Positions 1 to 14,150 of a stretch of DNA of 64,000 bases are shown in pieces. This DNA comes from Malurus cyaneus samueli. Lineage: Eukaryota > Chordata > Aves > Passeriformes > Maluridae. The stretch's first letter is position 1. The number at the start of each line of letters is the position of its first letter. Under the pieces are notes generated by a model. That model searched no databases. It saw only the letters and a list, made by a program, of their open reading frames with translations, and was not told the origin of the DNA. The stretch lies in contig CM019220.1 of the NCBI GenBank assembly GCA_009741485.1, positions 32,780,579 through 32,844,578 on the forward strand, written 5' to 3'. A program made the position numbers and the translations under genes.

Positions 1-3000
1 ATAAAAAGTGTTATGATTAAGATGAATTAAATTAAGTAACCTTCAAAATGTCTTCAGGGTTATTCTTAAGTGAAGGGTCTGTTTCCACAGTCCTTATACC
101 CAGGAAGATGCCTGATAAGAAATGTGCTTTAGAATTATTGTTTTCTCTGATATATGGAAATGAGACTAAACATTGAAATACAAGCATCTTTTTGTGTTGA
201 GAGAGGTTTGGTTTTGAATATGGATCAGTTATTCTTATCTAGTCCTTCTTGCTCTAAGAAACGGAAATGAGGCTATGTCAGGACACCTTCCTGCTGTTTC
301 CCGAATTTTAAGGAAATTCATGTCTGGAACTGAAATTGATTCAGGCCTGTTTTTAAGGGAAAGCTCAAAGTTTCCAGTGGCCTACAATGTGTTTTGTATT
401 TACTTCAAATTTTCTCTAGCAAAGATGGAAGTACCAGATCTGTGCCTGACCACTGTTGTAGACAACCCATGTTTGGTATTAATTCCCACGAACTGTTGTA
501 TTTGTGTACCTTTTCTTCCACACACGTGGCCTCTTGTCATGTTCACATTCTAGGGGACCGTGTTTCCTGGTGTGGTTTCAAAGGGTGCATCTTAGAGTTC
601 TTTAGACACTGCTAGCAATGCGATGCAGAATATGAAAAAAAATCCACCTAAGCCATGTTCTCAAAGCAAACTGCTGTGATGCTTTACAAATCTAAAGGAA
701 AGGTCAAACTCCACTTCTCACTGTGCACTGGAGGATGAAAGTAAAGCTGTGTAATGACTTGGAGCAGAAGACCCAAGGGCAGTGAGACTTTGTACGAAGA
801 TCTAGAGAAGAAAAATAACAGTTAACTGTTAATTGTAGTTGAGTTGGAGCTTGTATGAAGGATTTTATTGTCTCACCACTCTTGAGAAATATGACTCCTG
901 TCTGGTGTTGCTGTCTCCTTGCTTTTCTGTACTGCTCCAATACTTAAGTTTCTCTGTTTCTCCTTCCTTCCTCAGGTGTTCCACCAACTTTCATCACAGT
1001 TTTCATCTTGTAATATAAAAACAAACAGTAGTGAAGTACCTTTATTTTAGACTGGGCAGCTTCTCCTGTTAAAAGCTGTTTGAAAGCAGTGCCCCATATC
1101 ATTATGATATAAAAGAATTTGGTCCTGAACTTCACTGAGATTAGCAGGGGGCTTTGCACATCACACCTTTATGCCCTGTGGGTTTCTGAGCACCTTGAAC
1201 TTCTAGATATGCAGCATTGTTTCGCCTCTGCTTTGCATTGGCAAGAGTCTCTTTACAGTCCTCAGAACTGTAAACTCTTGTTTTGGAGAGCATGAGATGA
1301 TGGAGTGTGTACAAATACACCTTGAGGGTATATTTGTCTTGGCAGGAGTTTTGCTTCTGACATATATATGGAAGTGGCATTGCAGCTGCTTCCACAGTGA
1401 AAATTGTGGCCTTTGTGCAGTCTTGTAACGTGCCAAGGACCAGCTCCTTCCCTGATCTAATTTGATAAGGTGATCAGAACTACATCAAACTGGCACCTTG
1501 ACCAACGGTGTGTGCGAAATACATTGTTTGGTTTTGGTGCCATTGTGGGAGCACGAGGAATATAAATTTTGGGAAGTGGCAAGGAGCTGTGGAGTGGAAA
1601 CTGACCCTTTTTGACTGTTTAGTTTCATGATATGTGAGTGGAACATATGGGTGAAGAGGGTGAGTCTCTAAGCTGTAACTCTTGTTTCTGAATGGAAGTG
1701 CAGTAGTTTCCTAGTCCAGAGTATGGGTTACAAGAAATCTGCTTTAGCTTATTAGCTTCCACTGTTATTCTGGCTGAAGGTTTGTCCACGTGAAGCTTGT
1801 TAAGAAACTCTGTAATGAAATCATGTGTGCAAGTCCTATTTTGAGTGTGTGTGCACCTTTGCTTGTAAAACAGAGCTGAAGTGTCATTGTGGTAGGTGGA
1901 GAAGTAAAACGTTTTTTTCATCTGGGAACTTGTCAGCAGATGTAATTGATTTTTTTTTTGTGTGGGACTTCAGAAAAAGACTTCGAAACTAGAGTCTAAT
2001 GCTGGTTTCTCAGCACAAAAGAAGTCTTTTTCTTGAATTGTCCATCTTGTACTTCACGGGCAGTTACTAAAGTGATTCAACAATGGCAGTGGTTTTACTT
2101 GTTATCCCAATACAATTGCACTTTTACTAGATGTACCAGAAAAAGCTCCTGATGATTTTCTGTTTATACAAGGCAAGTAGTGCTACAGACCCTAATTAGT
2201 GTTTGGGAATAAAATCAAAACTCTGCATGTGTTTTAAGTTTCTCTTGTAAAACAACAACAGCATAGAATGCCAGCCCATCTCCTTATAATGTAAAAGAGC
2301 CCAAAAATATGCTCTGCATGTACATAGTAGGAAAGAATTGTGGCATAACATTTTCAAAGCTTGTTCTTTTCTTGGTTCGCTTTTAACTAAAGCTGTGCAG
2401 TTTCTTCAAAAGCCATGAGTTACAAATGAATCTGCAATACTTTGTGACTCCTTGTCCTTTCCTTCAGACAAAAGGCCCTTTCAAACCATTGTGGAACAGT
2501 CACTGATTTTCGTGTGGTCATTCAAGAAAAGGATAGCGATTGGCCTTCATAATAGGCCTTTCAGTACTCTCTCGAGTGGTTTGCTGGCTGAAAAAAATGA
2601 AATGCCTATGGCAGTGTACTGTGTCCGGTGTTTAAATTACTGGCGAATCTTATCTCCCAAGTGTCAGAATGGTTAGGGTTCAAATGGCAAAGAAGCCTCA
2701 CCTGTTTGTGAATAGCAGTATGCTGCTACTCAGACCTGGGGACATATTCTGCCCTGTGTGAACTGGTGCAGTTTAACTTGATTTTCTCTGGCTGAAGGTC
2801 TGGGGTTTTTTTTTGTTTTTTTTTTTAGTGGTAATTTAAGCGTGGTGTTTCCGTGAACTGTGTTTTTTAAGGGAGTTGATGCTGTTTAATGTCCTGGGTG
2901 ACGTTGAGCAATGTTATCTGTTTGTGCACTGTGTAGCCAAGTGAAGCATGAGTATGATTTCTTGGAAGGTGACTGTCCTTGAAGGTTGTGGGTGTGTTTA

Positions 3001-5017
3001 GAGTTGGCATTCAAGAAGCTGCTGCCACTGTTGCATTGACAGCTCAGTCTCAAAGAGTTATCATTCTGTGTTGGTAAATCTAACCTGCCTGGCAGCATTT
3101 TAAAGTAATCACCTCACATTTGGGGGTTGGTAGATTGGTGTTTGTTGTTCCAACCTTGTGTAAACTCCATGCAAGAATTTATGGTGCTTGACTAAGTCTT
3201 ACCTGGGACACCACCAAAGATATTGTTGATGCTATGAGACATTTCCAAATGGGGGTAGCTCTTCAGGATCTTGGCTAGTTTTGTTGGAAATGTGTGGAGT
3301 ACTTGCCCTGAAGGCTCAGCCCTGGAGTGTCTGCCTGAATGCTGTCTGTGGCACCTGGCCTTCATTGCTGCAGAGGAGTGTTTCATGGTAGCAGATCAGG
3401 ACTTGAGGCTTTCTCATTGGGTTAGGTGCAACTGCCAAGAAAGATTATTTGGGATCTGGATGACTTGAAGCATGTACTCAAGCATGTACTCAAATGGTTG
3501 TTTCAGACTAAATTACTTAGTAATACATAAATCCAGCTTTCTGTGTATACTGTCCTACATGCATCCAGTTTGTGGCTTCCTCTTCTGCACTACACTTAAG
3601 CTATCCACTTTTAGTATCTAAATTACAGAGCTGTGTATGGTTCTCTGTATAAAATTAAATGCAATAAAATGGTTGCGCATGCAGTTTGGGTGTGGTGGTA
3701 CTTCTCAGTTGGAATGTATTGAGAAGCTGTGGTTCATGCTAGCAGTGGAAAACCTACCAGTCACCAGAATGTCATCACTATGGGATTTCTCCTTTCTGTG
3801 TTGCTGAGGGAATAGCTGTCTTATGCAGTGATACTAGCCTGTGTAGGATTGGATTTAGTAATCTTTAGGACAAGATCTGAATGAAATGTTGCCTTCTCTG
3901 TGTTTCTGTTTTCCATTAATAACTTAGTTTTGGCTGGTTTGAATTGGCTGGTTTGTTAAGGTGCTGTCATGAAGTTGTGCTTTAGTACTAGAACTGGAGC
4001 TTGTGGTTCTTGCACTGGGTATGTTGGTAATGAGGGTCGATGTGGAGATAGACTGCCCAGCTCTAAGGTGTAGAGAAATTTCATCATCTGTTCTCACAGC
4101 TCCTGAGGTCTGCCATGTACTGTATGCACTTTCTTACTAGGATGACAGTAAGAAACCTACTTCTCATTAAAATCTTTGAGGGTTTCTTCCTCTACAATAA
4201 TCAAATTACGTTGTATACAAACACAGTGGAAGCCATAAAGGACTGGGTAATTCATCTGACCAGCAGAGAGGCAACCAGGTCTGAAATGTAAGGAAAGAAC
4301 GGGAGAAAGGAGTGAAAAGATCAGATGTGTGTGCTGCCAGGTGCACAGAGCTCTAGTGCAGGTGGGGCGAGAGGTGCCCTGAAGAGATCTGAAGTGTGAG
4401 GCAAAGACAGATGAACTAGAGCAGGTGCTGTGTAAGAAGAGTGCCTGTAGGCTTGTGGCAGTGAAGAGAACAAAGGTGGTGGTTGGAAGAAGCCCTAGTG
4501 GGGAGGAAGGCTGGGCTTTTTGGTGCAAAATGGTTCTAATTGTATGCTACTGGGTCTCCATCACAGCATGGCTGGTAGCCTCACTAACTTTTCCTGTGGT
4601 GGAGGACACAAGCCCTTCACGTCTGAAACAGGTGCAGTTTACATCCTCTGTAGCCGAGTTTCTGGGGAAGAGACGTTTCAAACTAAGGTCCTGCCAGACC
4701 CTACATGTATTGGCAGTTCTGCAGTGCTTTGATGTGAATAGGAGTTTGTTTCGATGTCCTTAGCCAAGAAAATATGACATGAGAGACAGCTGTGGAACAG
4801 GCTGCAGCAGTGTGCTGCCTTTTGTTCCACATAGTGTTCAGTCCTTCTGGATTGTCAACTTCTGGCTGTTCTTTGAGAGAGTTTGGAGTCCACAGGGTGT
4901 TTCAGGATGAAGGGTACCCTATAATATGAAGTGTTATACTTTATTTTGTAGTAAAGAGAGTAAGCCTGCAAAACTAAAGAAGTTCTGAACAAGGAAAGCT
5001 GTTTGGATGTGGATAGA
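1..5017. other. Presumed SPATS2L 5' intron; no gene seen
   Basis: AT-rich unique sequence. ORFs are below 125 codons, do not resemble known proteins and lack a supported exon structure. There is no CpG-rich stretch, RNA gene or recognisable transposon apart from the small 12-mer duplication. Confidence 0.6.
3469..3492. repeat. Tandem duplication of a 12-mer
   Basis: AGCATGTACTCA is present twice in direct succession (3469-3480, 3481-3492). Confidence 0.95.
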
Positions 5018-5161
5018 GATCCTGGAGGCGTTCAAGGCCAGTTTGAATAAGCTTCTGGGCAACCTGATGTAGTGATTGACATTCATACCTGTGGCTTGGG
5101 GGTTGGAACTAAGTGACTTTGAAGGTCCCTTCCAACCCAAACTGTTCTGTGATTCCATGAT
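5018..5161 (+). mobile_element. CR1 LINE fragment (3' end)
   Basis: The stretch opens with a 'GATCCTGGAGGCGTTCAAGG' type segment and ends with 'GGTCCCTTCCAACCCAAAC' followed by TTCTGTGATTCCATGA. These are the hallmark of bird CR1 3' ends with their ATTCTATGA-like tail. It is a 5'-truncated copy of about 145 bases, sense to SPATS2L, clearly mutated and so old. Confidence 0.88.
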
Positions 5162-6424
5162 TTGACAGTCTGGGAAGTCACTCTGCTTTTGCATAATCTG
5201 GCCAGGGATGGTCACATATGTAAATTCATCCATTGCACTGCCATGAGTACAATAAGGATTGCAATGAACAGATGACTGAAAGGGTATCTCATCAATGTGT
5301 GGAAATATCTAAAGGGGAAATCCCAGGAGGATGGAACAGGCTTTTTGGTGGACCCACTGTGGTCCATTCCACCCTAACCCATTCCGTGGTCTCTTGACAA
5401 AAATGATGGGTTTCCATTTTCTTTTCTTCTGGGATGAGGTTGACGTATTGGTATTTTAACACCTGATTCCCTTCTCTGGAGTTAACCTGCGAATGATTAT
5501 TTTGCACATTACTGTACAGATGAGGAAAGGCTAGTAATTTTTAATTGCTGTCCCAGTGTTGGATTTTCAGAGACATTGAGTGCAGGAATCTTATCATTGC
5601 AGTTGTGTGCAGTCAGATCCCCTAAACATCTGCCTGTAAGTGAATGATGGTGCCTTCCAAAACATTTTAGTAAGAATTGCTAGGAAGCAAAACCATGATT
5701 TCTTAAGCTCTAACAAGGGACTTTTTAAATGAAAGTGGGATCATCTTGTACTTGCAAGGTCTGTTAAACTGCAAAAAGGTTAGCAATTAGCATTGTTGTG
5801 TCATTTTGAAAGAATGCAGCGATGTAAGCTCAGTAATTAATTAAACTGAATAGCACACTTCTAAACTACTGTTCACTGCTTTAAGTGAATAATATCTTTT
5901 TCTGTCTAGAGAGATGCTTAGCCTGGTAGTAGAGATTTCTGTGAATTAAAAAAAGGAAAATCTCAGGATTGCTGTTACTAATGACAAAGCCCAGACATTT
6001 TATACTGTGGTATGGTGCTTTTTCTGGGTTGAACTCAGCCTACCGGGCTCTGGATCCTCACCATGCTGGCTGTGAAGCTTTGCAGGGGCTGTTGCTGAGT
6101 GTGCTGTTTTTGTTGGATTTTGTCTTGAAGCAAATTTGGTACCAGACTCTATAAAAGGCTTTGCCTTCTGCTCATTTAGGATTTTTTTTCTGGGAGGGGG
6201 CCTCTGGGACTCTTATGTGCTAAATTGTTGGACATTTTCAGTTTTCAGATCACAGAGCTTTGGGAAGGAATCTTCTGTTAATTGAAAATAGAGCAGATGG
6301 ACTCCTTAAGAGACAGGCCATAAATCATTAACCATCTGTGTTAATACTAAGGTAGAAAGGTATCTGTTCATGGATTACAGTTTAACACCCCCTACCTCCA
6401 AAAAACAACCAACAATACAGCCAC

Positions 6425-6634
6425 AGACTGTTCCACTTTAATACGAGGAACTTCTTTACTGTGGGAGTGACTGGGTTGCCCAGAGAAGGATTCAGCAAAC
6501 CTGGAGATATTCAGGAACTGTCTGGATGCAGTTCTTGCAACATGCTCTGGGATGATCTTGCTTTGAGAAGGAAGGTTGGTCCAGATGACCCACTGCAGTC
6601 CTGTCCAACCTTACCTAAAGTGTGACTCTGTGAA
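6425..6634 (+). mobile_element. CR1 LINE fragment (3' end)
   Basis: A recognisable CR1 order is present: a 'CTTTACTGTGGGAGTGACTG' type segment, 'GGTTGCCCAGAGA', 'GGAGATATTCA', 'CTGGATGCAGT', 'GATGACCCACTGCAG', and the terminal GTGACTCTGTGA. It is 5'-truncated, about 210 bases, with several small deletions. It lies in sense orientation. Confidence 0.85.
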
Positions 6635-7330
6635 AAGAGAATTATCTTGCTCTTATTTTGTAATTTGGTAATTCCTCTTTTAATGGTCCGCTTTTATAAT
6701 GCACTGTATTCTTGAACATACACCAGGAGTTGCTTGTCTGGCTTCTCAAGTTCATTGACTTTGGGAATTCACTGGAAGTGTACTTACGTGCGAAGGTGGC
6801 TGAGATAATTTTCGTACTTAATATATTGGTGATCAAGGTGTGCATGAAGAGGTCAGACAGTATGTGTGTTTGAAATCTGCAGCTATGGATGTTGAGGCAT
6901 TTACTTACATGTGGAAGCTTCAGTTGTTCATACTGAGGACTGGAGTTCTGGGTGATGGTGAGCAGACCCTACACCATGCAAGTCCATCTGTGAAAGCCAG
7001 GAGACCTTGGAAACAAGAAAGATAGCTTATAGGTACTGTGTGCCACTCTTCTATTTGAGCAGCTAATATCTTAGAAAATAAAATGGAAAAATAAATAATA
7101 TCAGTGTACTATAACTTTGCAAAGCTAAAGCAAACAGAAATCTGATAATTCACAAAGAATTGTCGAGGTGGGGCTAGAGATGGTAGCTTGACCATGTGGC
7201 ATGCATGTAATGTTTTCTATGCAGTCTCTGCTTATTTGGATAAGCAAATGATTTTTAAAACTTTTTTAAAATCATCATTTGCATACTTTTCTATCTCAGA
7301 ATATGATTATGTCTTGAAATGTTTATACAA

Positions 7331-7344
7331 ATATATATATATAT
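7331..7344. repeat. Short (AT)7 tract
   Basis: Seven AT units flanked by AA and TGAATT. Confidence 0.85.
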
Positions 7345-10300
7345 TGAATTTGCTATTAAGGAAATGTCTGTTTGTATTTTGGAAGAGTTAAAAAATTGCT
7401 TTGTAAAATGCAGAATATAAGTCACTTGACAGAGTGAGGGCACAGCTGATTTGCTTAAGTGTGCAAAGTAAGAAGTACTGCTTCCTTCGAAGCTTCTCTC
7501 CTTCTGTTGGGAAGCTGAAGACTGATTACATGGAGGATGTGCCAGTTTGAAAATAGTTCTGATTGCACTTGCATGGAAAATGAGTTATTTCAGCTGTTGT
7601 TCGTTGCAGAAGCTGTAAAATGCTTGATTGTTCTGATGTGCTTTTCTGACCAGAAAATAATACTGTGGGGTTTTTTTTTTCAATTTAGTTACACTTTTTA
7701 TCATCAACATTTAGTTATAAAGTTATGTTCTGTATCAATGAACATGCTTAAATTTGCATGGATCCACTGTGATTTTGCTAGCAAATCATGGATGTTATTT
7801 TTAATTTCTTAACAGTTATGCTGGGACCCAGTATTTTTGAGTTCCCAATCCTTGGTAAGGGGAAGCTCTCCTGACAGACTGACCTTGCAAAAGTGTCAAG
7901 TAAAACTCACAGTGGACTCCCAAGAGGCAGCAAAATTCATTTCAGAGGGAGGAATTTTTCGCACGGAAGCATGGAGAGTCCACAGATTGTAGAGAATATT
8001 TTTCCTCATTATTTTCAGGATCTGGTGGCTCCTGGAGTGTACAAAAATGGAGATCCCATAGCTCCTCTAGGCACTGAACACATCCTGGCTCATCAGGGTA
8101 TCGGCGATTGTCTTAGCTAGGGCTTTCCAGGTTTGTGGTGTTGCTTGGTTACCATAATTCCCATAACTCTCAAATAGAGAAAGTAAAGCAAATGTAGAAA
8201 AAAATCCACCTGGTTTCTATTCATGGGCTAGGCTACTGTACAAATCCAAACAAAACAGAACTGTGAATGATCTACAGTTTCTTTCATTATCATTTTTTCC
8301 TCAAGTATTCCACTTGGCTATTCCCAAAGGCTTTCTGTTTTAAATATTTTTTTTTTTTTCAGTATATTGGACTACTTCTAGGATTCTGCATAAACTCATG
8401 AAGTTCAGAAGCTGGAATCTTGACAAATAATGGCTTGTGTCATCAGCCAGTCTTGGTAACTCCAACTGGGGGACCTTTTCAGATAGACTTTAGCTGCATC
8501 CTTAGGTCAAGGCAGGGAAGAGCGTACAAATCTTAGCTTGGAATATGTCAGGGAGTAGTAATGATAATAATGAATTGTCATAACCATTTGGCTAAGGATG
8601 TTTTGTCATTTTTAGAATATTTCCATATGTGGCTTCAGAAGTCCTCACCTGCTCTTAAGAGGCATGATTTTATCATGTGGACTCAGGTGTTTCAGGGAAA
8701 AATCTCATCTTGACAAAGTATACAGACACTCTGAGAACTTGAGTATAGCATATGTGCCTGAGTAGCTATTCTGTTGCTATCCGTGCTCCTCCGAAGAGTT
8801 CTGCAAAATAAAAGGCATGCATGTTTTATCACTTCCAAGCTGAAATAGATAACAACTCTTAAGACAGGTCATTCTATTGCTGTGTAACAAATGAGTTTAG
8901 ATTTCTTTTCATGAAGTTAACTCCCAAAATAAGGTTTTTTGGGGAACATATGTATGAGTTTCTTAGTGAAGAGATCCTTCCATTAATCTGCTAGGGTCAC
9001 AGACAGTGTACCTGTTTATGGTGCAGTTGGTTACAGAAACCCTCTTAGTGTTTCTGGAGAAAACTAAATTAACTGGAGATATCTGTGAGTCAGTCAGAAT
9101 CAGGAAAATAAACACATCCAAGTAAAACATTCCCAGCTGTGGAAAAAACTATCCCCATCTATCAGAAGTATGGTATGTATGTGAAGCAGACAGCAATTCT
9201 TGTAGGAAATAGAACTTGTAAGTGTTGCCCTATGTTCATTGTCTGGAAACTCGTGCTTTAGTGGGGCCCACAACTCAGTCCTTTTACCATTTTGGGCTTC
9301 CAGTGGGTCCAGTTCTTCTATCAGTGGAGAGATTTCTCATCTGGTGAGATACTAGGTGTTCAGTGGTGTGATGCTGATTTTCCAGTGTCATCTGGCTCAT
9401 GTACATCCGTGTTACGGATCTGTTCCAGCTCCAGTTCTGTTAGAAGGAATTGGATTGAGCCCTTAATGCTTTGGGAGTAAATTGTCAACTGACATTACAT
9501 TACGAAGAGCAGGAGAGTGAAATAATGAGAGATCACTGGGAGGAGAATAAAGCTGCTAACAGACAGTTGAACATGAATCCTGTTCTTTGCCCTGCTGTGG
9601 TATCGTTATCTGAGTTGTGTTACGGAACAGATGTCTGGCATAGGATGAGGTGGTCCAGTCCTGAAGCTTTTATTTGGTTATTTCCCAGTCCTAAAGTCAA
9701 CAGATTCTTTTGCTATACAATCTCGAGCAAATACCAGATGAGGATGGTTTTAGTCAGAAGGCTCATACTGCATTACCATCATATGCATCTTTTGTTGCAA
9801 TAAGAAATGTACATTGTAAATGTTGATATTAAAAACCCAAGTGCTGGAATCCTCAGCAAAATCTCACGTTTTTGTGTATGTACCAGCAGACTCCAAACAG
9901 CCTTTGCAGTCATTCATATCAACATTCAGAAGATGTTCAGAAGATTTCCTACCTTCTGCTGACTTTCTTCTCACCTGTATCTTCCACCAGTGGCCCCACC
10001 AGAGAAATATCCTGGAATGAAAGCTAGCCATAGTCCAGTGTTTCCTTGTGTTACCAGCATTGATCCCAGCTTAGCATGCCTCTGATTCCACCTATAAACT
10101 TAGCTTTTAATAATTTTTCTTAAAATAAGTGAAAAAACAGCCCAAAACAGAAGCCAAACAAACTATTCTTAATAGACTCTGACAACTTTCAGTTGCAGTG
10201 CTACTGTAGTCACTCTATGCTATATGGGATATATTTAGCACTGTATTTTGCAAAGGTGTGCAAATCGTATTTGTATAGGATATTTGCTTGGGAATGGAGG

Positions 10301-11554
10301 GATTGCAGGTTATGTTTGTTGTTAAGGTCTAGAAGGCTCATGAGTCTATGGTGGAATTAGCAGAGCAGTGTTTTTGAGCTCTTCTGTGTGACGGGTGTGT
10401 TGTGGAACGCTAGGTTAAGGTTGGGGTCAGCATTAGACATCAGAAGAAAACAGGTCAAAGGGCTTCTTTTACTCTTCTGAAGAGTGAAGAAGATTCCTAT
10501 AGGATGAGAGTGTTATACAGATCATGTTATGCTTTGACTCTGCTCTTCAGGTTTATTAAGGGCTGTGTCACAATGAATAGCTGTTTGGATCTAGATATAA
10601 ACTTAGTATCTGTTCTGGTTCTTGTATTGTCATGTATCACATTAATACTAGGATTAGGGAAGTGTTGAAAAAGTCAGAGAAGGGGGAAAAGAAAGTAAAG
10701 ATTAAATGCTTGATTTATCTGTGTGTTCTACTGGACTCTAGGGCTGCAATGAGCACCGATTCCTGGCATATTTGGTTTATGTTGGTTTCGGTGTAGTTGT
10801 TTGTAGATGAGCTCTGTTGGGTGTGTGCAGTGTGGTGATGTGGTGTCATCTCTGTTTTTTCCCTCTTCACACTCTGCAGTGGAGGGCAGTGTGTCTGTAT
10901 GGGAATGTCATGTCATCTTCATGCACATAGCCTTCATCAGCCATGGATCTGCCACAGAAGAATAGGGGCCACTGTTTTTCTGTCTGTATTCTATAGCCTG
11001 CAGAGTGTTAGCATGCCTTCCTGTTTCAGGGTCTTTCTGCTGTTTGAGAATAAAAATCAGTTCAAGAATTGACCTTTCATTATAATAGGGAATCACCTTA
11101 AACTTTTGCAGATGTTAAGCAACAGTATTTTCTGTGATGATACATAAGTGAAATAAGTTTCCTTTGAACTGTTGTACCTTTACTCTCAATTTCCTTTCTC
11201 CACCCTTGAGTCATTTTTTCCTGCATACTGTTTGATAGCATGTCATGGGCCATTGAATGAAGACAAAATGGTGATTTAGGAAGGCGGTCAAACCATGGAA
11301 AGATGTGCCATAGGATTAATTAATTTTTTCAAGGTAATACATTTCATTTGGTCAAATTTGATAGATGTGGTGTTGCTTGGATAGAACAAATCTTTACATC
11401 ACCCTATAAAATGGGGGGGTTTATAATTTTGCATACAGTTGTCTTGGCTATCTGCTTTGTTTCTTTATGGTGATGCAAAGCAAGAACTTAGGACTTCAAT
11501 TTTTTGCCTGTGTTCCTTTGTCTTTTAAACAGTTTTTAATAATAGTTCTCAAGG

Positions 11555-11578
11555 CTATAATAATTCTAATTATTATAG
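11555..11578. repeat. Perfect AT-rich inverted repeat, 11-base arms
   Basis: CTATAATAATT, CT, AATTATTATAG. It sits in a longer AT-rich stretch (about 11530-11615). Confidence 0.95.
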
Positions 11579-13647
11579 TAATTATAATTGTAATTCTAGC
11601 TTGAATAATTTCATACCAGTGACCATATTTCTTGACCAAATCAAGAAATGTGATTGTGACATTATCTGTCACTTTTCTTCTTCAAATCTTGTGAAGGTCA
11701 AGAGGACAAAAATTGTCAAACAAATTCACTGAACAGGAGGAAAAAAATAAATTTTTAAGTTGTAAAGCTCTTCCCACTTGACTTCTTCAAGTTTTAGTTT
11801 TCCAGTGAAGTTGGAGAGGATTCCTCTATGCATCTTGGGTTGAAAAAGATCAAAACTGGGGTTTTGCAGGTAGTGTGTTATGCAGGAAAAAAGCAGCATC
11901 ACTAGTCTCAGTGCAATAATGTGCATGATCTGATTTGCTGTGTTTAAATCCTAAAAATACCACCTGCAGATTACAGACAGTACTGGAAGGAGTTAAATGT
12001 CCATACCTTGGTGTAAAAAATGCAGTAGCTATTAGGAATGTTGTTGTCTTTTTCTGTTTCGATTCAGGTGCTCACTGAACAAAAGGGACAAGTTTTCAGC
12101 CGTTCCTTGAAGGAAATAGCCAAATCTTGTCCTTGCTTGCCCCAGAGAACAAACTGCTGTTACAGCCGTTGCATAGGCCTCTTCCCCAGTGCTTGGTTAG
12201 GGTATTCTGCCCAAAGGCAAGGAATTGGGAATGCTTCCCTCACCAGGTTTCCCGCCCCTCTGTTCATCTCATGGATCTGTGCCTGTTGTGTAGATTTCAA
12301 CACCAAGCAATGCTCTTTAACACTGACATGTGTGAGCACTTGTATTTCTTCATCGAAGCATCTCATTTTAAATTGCTCTGTTCATTCTTTTGATTTTGAA
12401 TTGTGACTCAGCAAGCCATGCAGAAATGTGTGTTTAGATTGTAATGGACTTTAGGATATAAGCTGTGAGAGTCTTTGTTGTGGGAGCCTTTGCCAGGTAA
12501 AGTGCTTAGGGAACATCTGGCTGTTTCGGATGCAGAAGCAATTAAGAGCTTTCTGCCTTGCTTTAAAATAAAACCTGTGATGCTGAAAGGACTTTTCCAG
12601 TCTAAAATTTAGTTTGATCTTGGCAAAATATGTGATTTCAATAAGGGTAAAATGGATTAAATAGGACAACAGTCGCACATCTCTAATCCAGTACAGAGAG
12701 TATTTCGTAGTACAGAAAGAAAAATTAGTCTGTAAAGACAATCCAAGCACAGTGACTTAGTTGAGGCTGATTTCAGCAGTCAGGATGTTCAGAAACATCA
12801 CAATATATTTTTAGGGATATCTGAGGGACTGCTGAACAGATCCTATTCCAAAGCAAACAAGGACCAGTATGCAACTCACTTAATAGAAGCCAAAGAAGAA
12901 TAATTTGTATCTGGCATGCATGGTAAACCATAGACCAGTTCATGACTGCCTTCTCCTCACAGCTGCACAAGCTTGGCTACTTCCCTGCCCTAATGAAATG
13001 GGGAAATCATTTTTCATGTATGGATGTAAACAGGCACTCAGTTTTCCATGTGGTTGTGTGTCTTTAACTTTGGGGACAATTTCTCTGAAATTTATATGCA
13101 AATCAGCAAAGGCCTTGTATTGCAAACAAGGTGCTGGTGTCACTCTTTGGGTTTCCCTTTGTTTCATCTGAGTTAGTATTCTTGAGATGATAATGTTGTT
13201 TCTGGAGAATGACCACAGTGAAACTGCACTGGTGCAGCTTAGAGGGGTTTGGTTATTAGCTACTACATTACTGTAACTTGCATCTCCAGCTCTCTTGCAT
13301 TAATGATAAAATAGTTTTAATGGCCTAAATTTAGCTTTCTGCATCATCCCATGTGCTGGCTAGTTTGAGCTTAAAGTATCTGCTTTAAAAATGGGTTTGT
13401 TTTAGGGGACAATTGTATGTGTGGTCAGGAATGGGACGAACAGCAAGGCTTGGGTGGTTGCCTAAGTTTTCATGGCAGTGCAGATAGGCTCTTAGAAAAG
13501 ATAAGCCCTGTAAAAACAGGTAAGGGCACCCCCACATGTTGACCACAGCAGTAAAGGACTCTTTCCATTGAGAAGAAGGTGTTTTTGTTTTTTTCACAAA
13601 AGTTTCCTGTAAGAAGATAGTAAATTGAGAGTAAATTAACTAAGTAC

Positions 13648-13684
13648 TTTTTTTTTTTTTTTTTNNNNNNNNNNNNNNNNNNNN
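13648..13684. other. T17 homopolymer followed by a 20-base assembly gap
   Basis: A run of 17 T (13648-13664) goes directly into 20 N (13665-13684), after which ordinary sequence resumes with TTAATTTCC. The gap is of unknown true size; sequence is lost or collapsed at a homopolymer. Confidence 0.97.
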
Positions 13685-13924
13685 TTAATTTCCAGCTGGT
13701 TTTGCAGGAGACACAGTTTATTGGAGAATATAGAATAGTAGGAACAGAAACTGGAGTCATTCACAGTGGTAAGATACCTTTTATCTCTCTTTGCTGATCA
13801 GTCGGATAGGAAGGTTCTTTACTTACAGGTCTGTCAGTGAAGGAACAAGAAGCCTGGAACTTTGGGGGGTGCTTTCACTTTAGCAGTGCAGTCTATTTGA
13901 ACATCTTAGAAGCTGAATTATATG

Positions 13925-14150
13925 GAAATCAGAGTGTTTTGGGTTAGAAGGGACACAACCAAGACCATGTGGTTCCAACCCCCCTGCCATGGCCAAGGAC
14001 ACCTTCCACTAGACCAGGTTGCTGAGAGCCACATCCAGCCTGGCTCTGAACACTCCCAGGGATGGGGCAATTTTGTCTCCATAGTCTATCATTCACCACT
14101 CCAGATAAATTTCTCTTCTTTATCTTCTTTCTCTGTGCCAGTAAGTTGAC
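13925..14150 (-). mobile_element. CR1 LINE fragment, reverse orientation
   Basis: Read on the + strand it begins with the complement of a CR1 3' tail ('GTTTTGGGTTAGAAGGGACA') and continues 'GGTTCCAACCCCCCTGCCAT', 'ACACCTTCCACTAGACCAGG' and 'GGGATGGGGCA'. This is the standard bird CR1 tail on the opposite strand. It becomes hard to follow after about 14100. Small ORFs across it on both strands are by-products. Confidence 0.88.

Larger units (their letters stand above)
5162..13647. other. Presumed SPATS2L 5' intron; nothing beyond listed repeats
   Basis: Apart from the CR1 piece at 6425-6634, the (AT)7 tract and the inverted repeat at 11555-11578, I see only ordinary AT-rich intron sequence. 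Short ORFs such as those near 9292-10020 and 12038-13171 have no recognisable domains and overlap one another on both strands. Confidence 0.6.
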
